Shown here in pieces: positions 13,399-15,347 of a stretch of 15,347 nucleotides of DNA; position 1 is the first letter of the stretch; each line of letters starts with the position of its first letter. Below the pieces are notes generated by a model that worked only from the letters and a program-made list of their open reading frames with translations, had not been told where the DNA came from and did no database searches. A program made the translations under genes and the position numbers. The DNA is from Methanobacterium sp. UBA279 (GTDB lineage: Archaea; Methanobacteriota; Methanobacteria; Methanobacteriales; Methanobacteriaceae): assembly GCA_002502855.1 (NCBI GenBank), contig DAQK01000042.1, positions 1 through 15,347 of the forward strand, given 5' to 3'.

Positions 13399-14199
13399 AT
13401 GGGAATCAACACCAAATTAACCGTGATATTGCTTACCTTCCTGATAGTGAGTTACATGTTCATCGAGCCCTACTGGGTGGAAACAAAGGAGATCACCATT
13501 GAATCTGACCAGATCCCCCCAAATTTTGACGGTAAAAAGATAGTCTTTCTATGCGATATCCACGCCGGCCCCTACTATAGTAAGGAAAGGGTGGATAACC
13601 TGGTGGGCCAGGTGAATGCCCTGAATCCTGATCTGGTTTTACTGGGAGGGGATTATGTGAGTGGTGAAAACACCTACATCAACTCAACCATCGATTCATT
13701 ATCCAACCTCCACGCTCCTTTAGGTGTTTATGCCGTACTGGGCAACACTGATCCCCAGTCCTTCTCCTGGCAGGCTTTAAAAAACTCAACCACCATCATA
13801 GATATTGGTAACCTGGGTGACTGGGTTGGAACGAGCGAGAGCAGGATAAGGATTGGTGGATTAGGAGCAGAAAATGATCGACAGAGCCCTGAAGTTGCCA
13901 TCGGCAATGCCCAGGTCAGTGATTTTGTCATCCTGTTGAAACATGAACCTGACTATTTCACAGAGGTAGATAAATCCCGGGTGGACCTGGTTTTATCAGG
14001 CCATACCCATGGAGGGCAGGTGACCTTCTTCGGAATCTGGACACCCATACTCCCAGCTAATGGGAGAAAATACGTATCCGGTGTTTTTAAAGAGGATAAC
14101 AGCACCCTAATTGTAAGTAATGGTATAGGCACTACTGGAATACCTATGAGATTCTTCGCCCGCCCCCAGATCATCGTGATTAATCTTAAAAGGACATAG
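13399..14199 (+). CDS. Membrane-anchored metallophosphoesterase (YkuE/LpxG-like)
   Basis: A 266-residue calcineurin-like phosphoesterase with one N-terminal hydrophobic segment (about 7-24) that should anchor it in the membrane; with only two charges before it, the orientation is not certain. Metal-binding motifs in order: Asp53 and His55 in CDIHAG, Asp85 in GGDYVSG, Asn116 in GNTD, His182 in LKHEPD, and His202 and His204 in SGHTHGGQ. The usual GNHD motif is GNTD here, with Thr117 replacing the catalytic histidine. The length fits the family. Related bacterial proteins cleave phosphodiester or pyrophosphate bonds in lipids; the archaeal substrate is unknown. The ATG at 13399 has no ribosome site, while TTTTTAAAA lies about 25 bases upstream, so the message may be leaderless. 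It is convergent with larE, 49 bases between the stops. Confidence 0.9.
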   Translation: MGINTKLTVILLTFLIVSYMFIEPYWVETKEITIESDQIPPNFDGKKIVFLCDIHAGPYYSKERVDNLVGQVNALNPDLVLLGGDYVSGENTYINSTIDSLSNLHAPLGVYAVLGNTDPQSFSWQALKNSTTIIDIGNLGDWVGTSESRIRIGGLGAENDRQSPEVAIGNAQVSDFVILLKHEPDYFTEVDKSRVDLVLSGHTHGGQVTFFGIWTPILPANGRKYVSGVFKEDNSTLIVSNGIGTTGIPMRFFARPQIIVINLKRT

Positions 14200-14230
14200 A
14201 AATTGTCGAAAATAAAATTAAAGTAAATTA

Positions 14231-14242
14231 TTTTTTAAAAAA
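14231..14242. terminator. Bidirectional T-run terminator between convergent genes
   Basis: TTTTTTAAAAAA lies midway between the metallophosphoesterase stop (14199) and the larE stop (14249). It presents six T residues on each strand and can end transcription from both sides. Confidence 0.5.
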
Positions 14243-14248
14243 CTAAAC

Positions 14249-15301
14249 CTAAATAATCCTTCTTATAAGCGGTAACACCCTGGTCATTAATTCCTGGGCT
14301 GTATCCTTATCTTTAACCCGTTGAGCTACGATTTTGCCCTTACCGAAGATGGTGATGTTACTTTCATCCAGATCTATCATGGTTACTCCCATCTTGGTTG
14401 AGCATTTGACTTCTCCCAGGTTTTCCAGTTGGTGGCAGGTTTCCCTGATATCGATCTGGTAGGGGAGCTCTGTTTCAAACATTATCTTATCGGCCTCGTC
14501 CTGGCAGGGTTTATAAATAACCAGTTCCTTATCTGAGCCACCATAGGCAGTTACATCGAGTAAAACCTTTTTAAACCCAACAGCACTTAGTTCTGAGTTT
14601 ATATGATTCAATATGGAACTGTTTAAGAGTTTATCAACATCAGAGATCTCTATACGTGCTTCTCCATAGTCGTCCCGTACCCTAACCATTTCCAGTCCGG
14701 TGATGTTCTGGATGAGGGTTTCTGCATATTCTATCCGGTTGATCTTCTTGGTGGTGAGTTCCGTGCCGGTGGGTATTCTGGTAGCGTAACAGGTTGTCGA
14801 CTGGGAATAATCCAGATTTAAATGCTTCAGGGTTTCCCTTACTTCCTCAGCAGTGAGTCCAGCATATACCAGTGGTGTTGATATATCTTTCTCGTAATTC
14901 ACCATCACTCCCGGCCGATCTTCTAATAAATCGCTTATATTAGTGCCGTCAGCTATTGCATCGAAACCCTTATCCTTTGCATATTGCTCGAGTATGGTGT
15001 ACATCTTATTTTTACATATATAACATCTTTGGGGCGGATTCGAGCGGAATGACTCATCTTTTAAGAAATTTTCCATTAAAACCTCGTGTGGGATGCCTAT
15101 TTCTTCTGCGATTTTATGGGCTTTATCTGTGAAATTTTTAGGTAGAACTCCACTATCAACCGTTACTGCAACAGCTTCAGGTGCTGATTCAAAGGCCAAC
15201 TTGGCAAGTAACGTACTATCGGCACCGCCAGAGAAAGCTACCACTACCCGTTTATCCTTCAGGTAATCTCTGACTTCGTCCAGTTTTTGTTGTAGTTCCA
15301 A
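14249..15301 (-). CDS. larE: LarE-family ATP-dependent sulfur transferase with C-terminal extension
   Basis: A 350-residue PP-loop ATP pyrophosphatase of the LarE/TIGR00268 group. LarE adds sulfur to a pyridinium cofactor precursor for the nickel-pincer cofactor of lactate racemase. Seen: PP-loop SGGADSTLL at 24-32, RCYICKNKMY at 92-101, and TTCYATRIPTGTELT at 169-183, in which Cys171 corresponds to the sulfur-donating cysteine region. Cys93, Cys96 and Cys171 could together hold an Fe-S cluster, as reported for some LarE homologues. Family members are usually about 270-280 residues; here about 85 more follow, with Cys266, Cys289, Cys300 and a C-terminal strand-helix stretch that I do not recognise. 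The start is TTG: an in-frame TGA sits three codons upstream and no ATG or GTG lies before the PP-loop strand. LarA, LarB and LarC are not in the window, so the real substrate may differ. Confidence 0.87.
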   Translation of the reverse strand: MELQQKLDEVRDYLKDKRVVVAFSGGADSTLLAKLAFESAPEAVAVTVDSGVLPKNFTDKAHKIAEEIGIPHEVLMENFLKDESFRSNPPQRCYICKNKMYTILEQYAKDKGFDAIADGTNISDLLEDRPGVMVNYEKDISTPLVYAGLTAEEVRETLKHLNLDYSQSTTCYATRIPTGTELTTKKINRIEYAETLIQNITGLEMVRVRDDYGEARIEISDVDKLLNSSILNHINSELSAVGFKKVLLDVTAYGGSDKELVIYKPCQDEADKIMFETELPYQIDIRETCHQLENLGEVKCSTKMGVTMIDLDESNITIFGKGKIVAQRVKDKDTAQELMTRVLPLIRRII

Positions 15302-15315
15302 AGGTGATCAGCCCC

Positions 15316-15327
15316 TTATATTATAAT
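15316..15327 (-). promoter_or_regulatory. Probable TATA box of larE
   Basis: On the minus strand ATTATAATATAA lies about 20 bases before the TTG start. That spacing leaves almost no leader, so the larE message may be leaderless; the alternative is that AAGGGG at 15312-15317 is a distant ribosome site. Confidence 0.45.
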
Positions 15328-15347
15328 CAGTAGTTCGTAAGGTTAAG

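Noticed and set aside
1..15347. Mobile elements, CRISPR arrays, phage genes, tRNA or rRNA genes
   Set aside because: I searched by eye for transposase motifs, regularly spaced repeats and tRNA-like arms in the gaps and saw none; gene spacing is compact and housekeeping in character.

Overview
The window reads as a chromosomal segment of a methanogenic archaeon of the order Methanobacteriales, most likely a mesophilic Methanobacterium-type organism. The evidence is a UPF0146 gene next to rimI and carAB, a cobalt-precorrin-6A reductase, archaeal-style Shine-Dalgarno sites (GAGGTGA, AGGTGAT), T-run terminators, TATA-like boxes, and a textbook archaeal C/D box guide RNA. From memory, the block cobK / P-type ATPase / UPF0146 / rimI / carA / carB is also found together in Methanothermobacter. 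No phage, insertion sequence, CRISPR array, tRNA or rRNA gene was seen.

Left part, minus strand (1-5231). Bases 1-400 hold the 5' part of a gene for a double AbrB/SpoVT-like protein that runs off the window edge and is broken by a frameshift near its start. An AIM24/TIGR00266 family gene follows (440-1117). The 333-base gap 1118-1450 is not empty: it carries, on the plus strand, a C/D box sRNA (1383-1444) with perfect boxes, two 12-nt guides and a 6-bp closing stem. Next come cobK (1451-2233), a Ca2+/Mn2+-type P-type ATPase with PMR1/SPCA-like ion-site residues (2277-4805), and a UPF0146 gene (4848-5231).

Middle part, plus strand (5253-11311). rimI diverges from UPF0146 with only 21 bases between the start codons. 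carA and an unsplit, full-length carB follow; together they make carbamoyl phosphate for pyrimidine and arginine synthesis. A GC hairpin with a short T-tail separates carB from a metal-dependent amidohydrolase whose residues fit a deaminase of the TRZ/ATZ group.

Right part (11460-15347). A universal stress protein, a four-CBS-domain protein and an unrecognised protein with a serine-rich tail lie in a row on the plus strand and may form an adenylate-responsive unit. A membrane-anchored metallophosphoesterase follows. A LarE-type sulfur transferase with an extra C-terminal domain points back at it from the minus strand, with a TTTTTTAAAAAA sequence between the two stops.

Most genes are ordinary housekeeping. 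The most interesting items are the C/D box sRNA convergent with cobK, the broken AbrB-like gene, the hairpin at the carB/amidohydrolase junction, the inverted repeat around the usp promoter, and the extended LarE.
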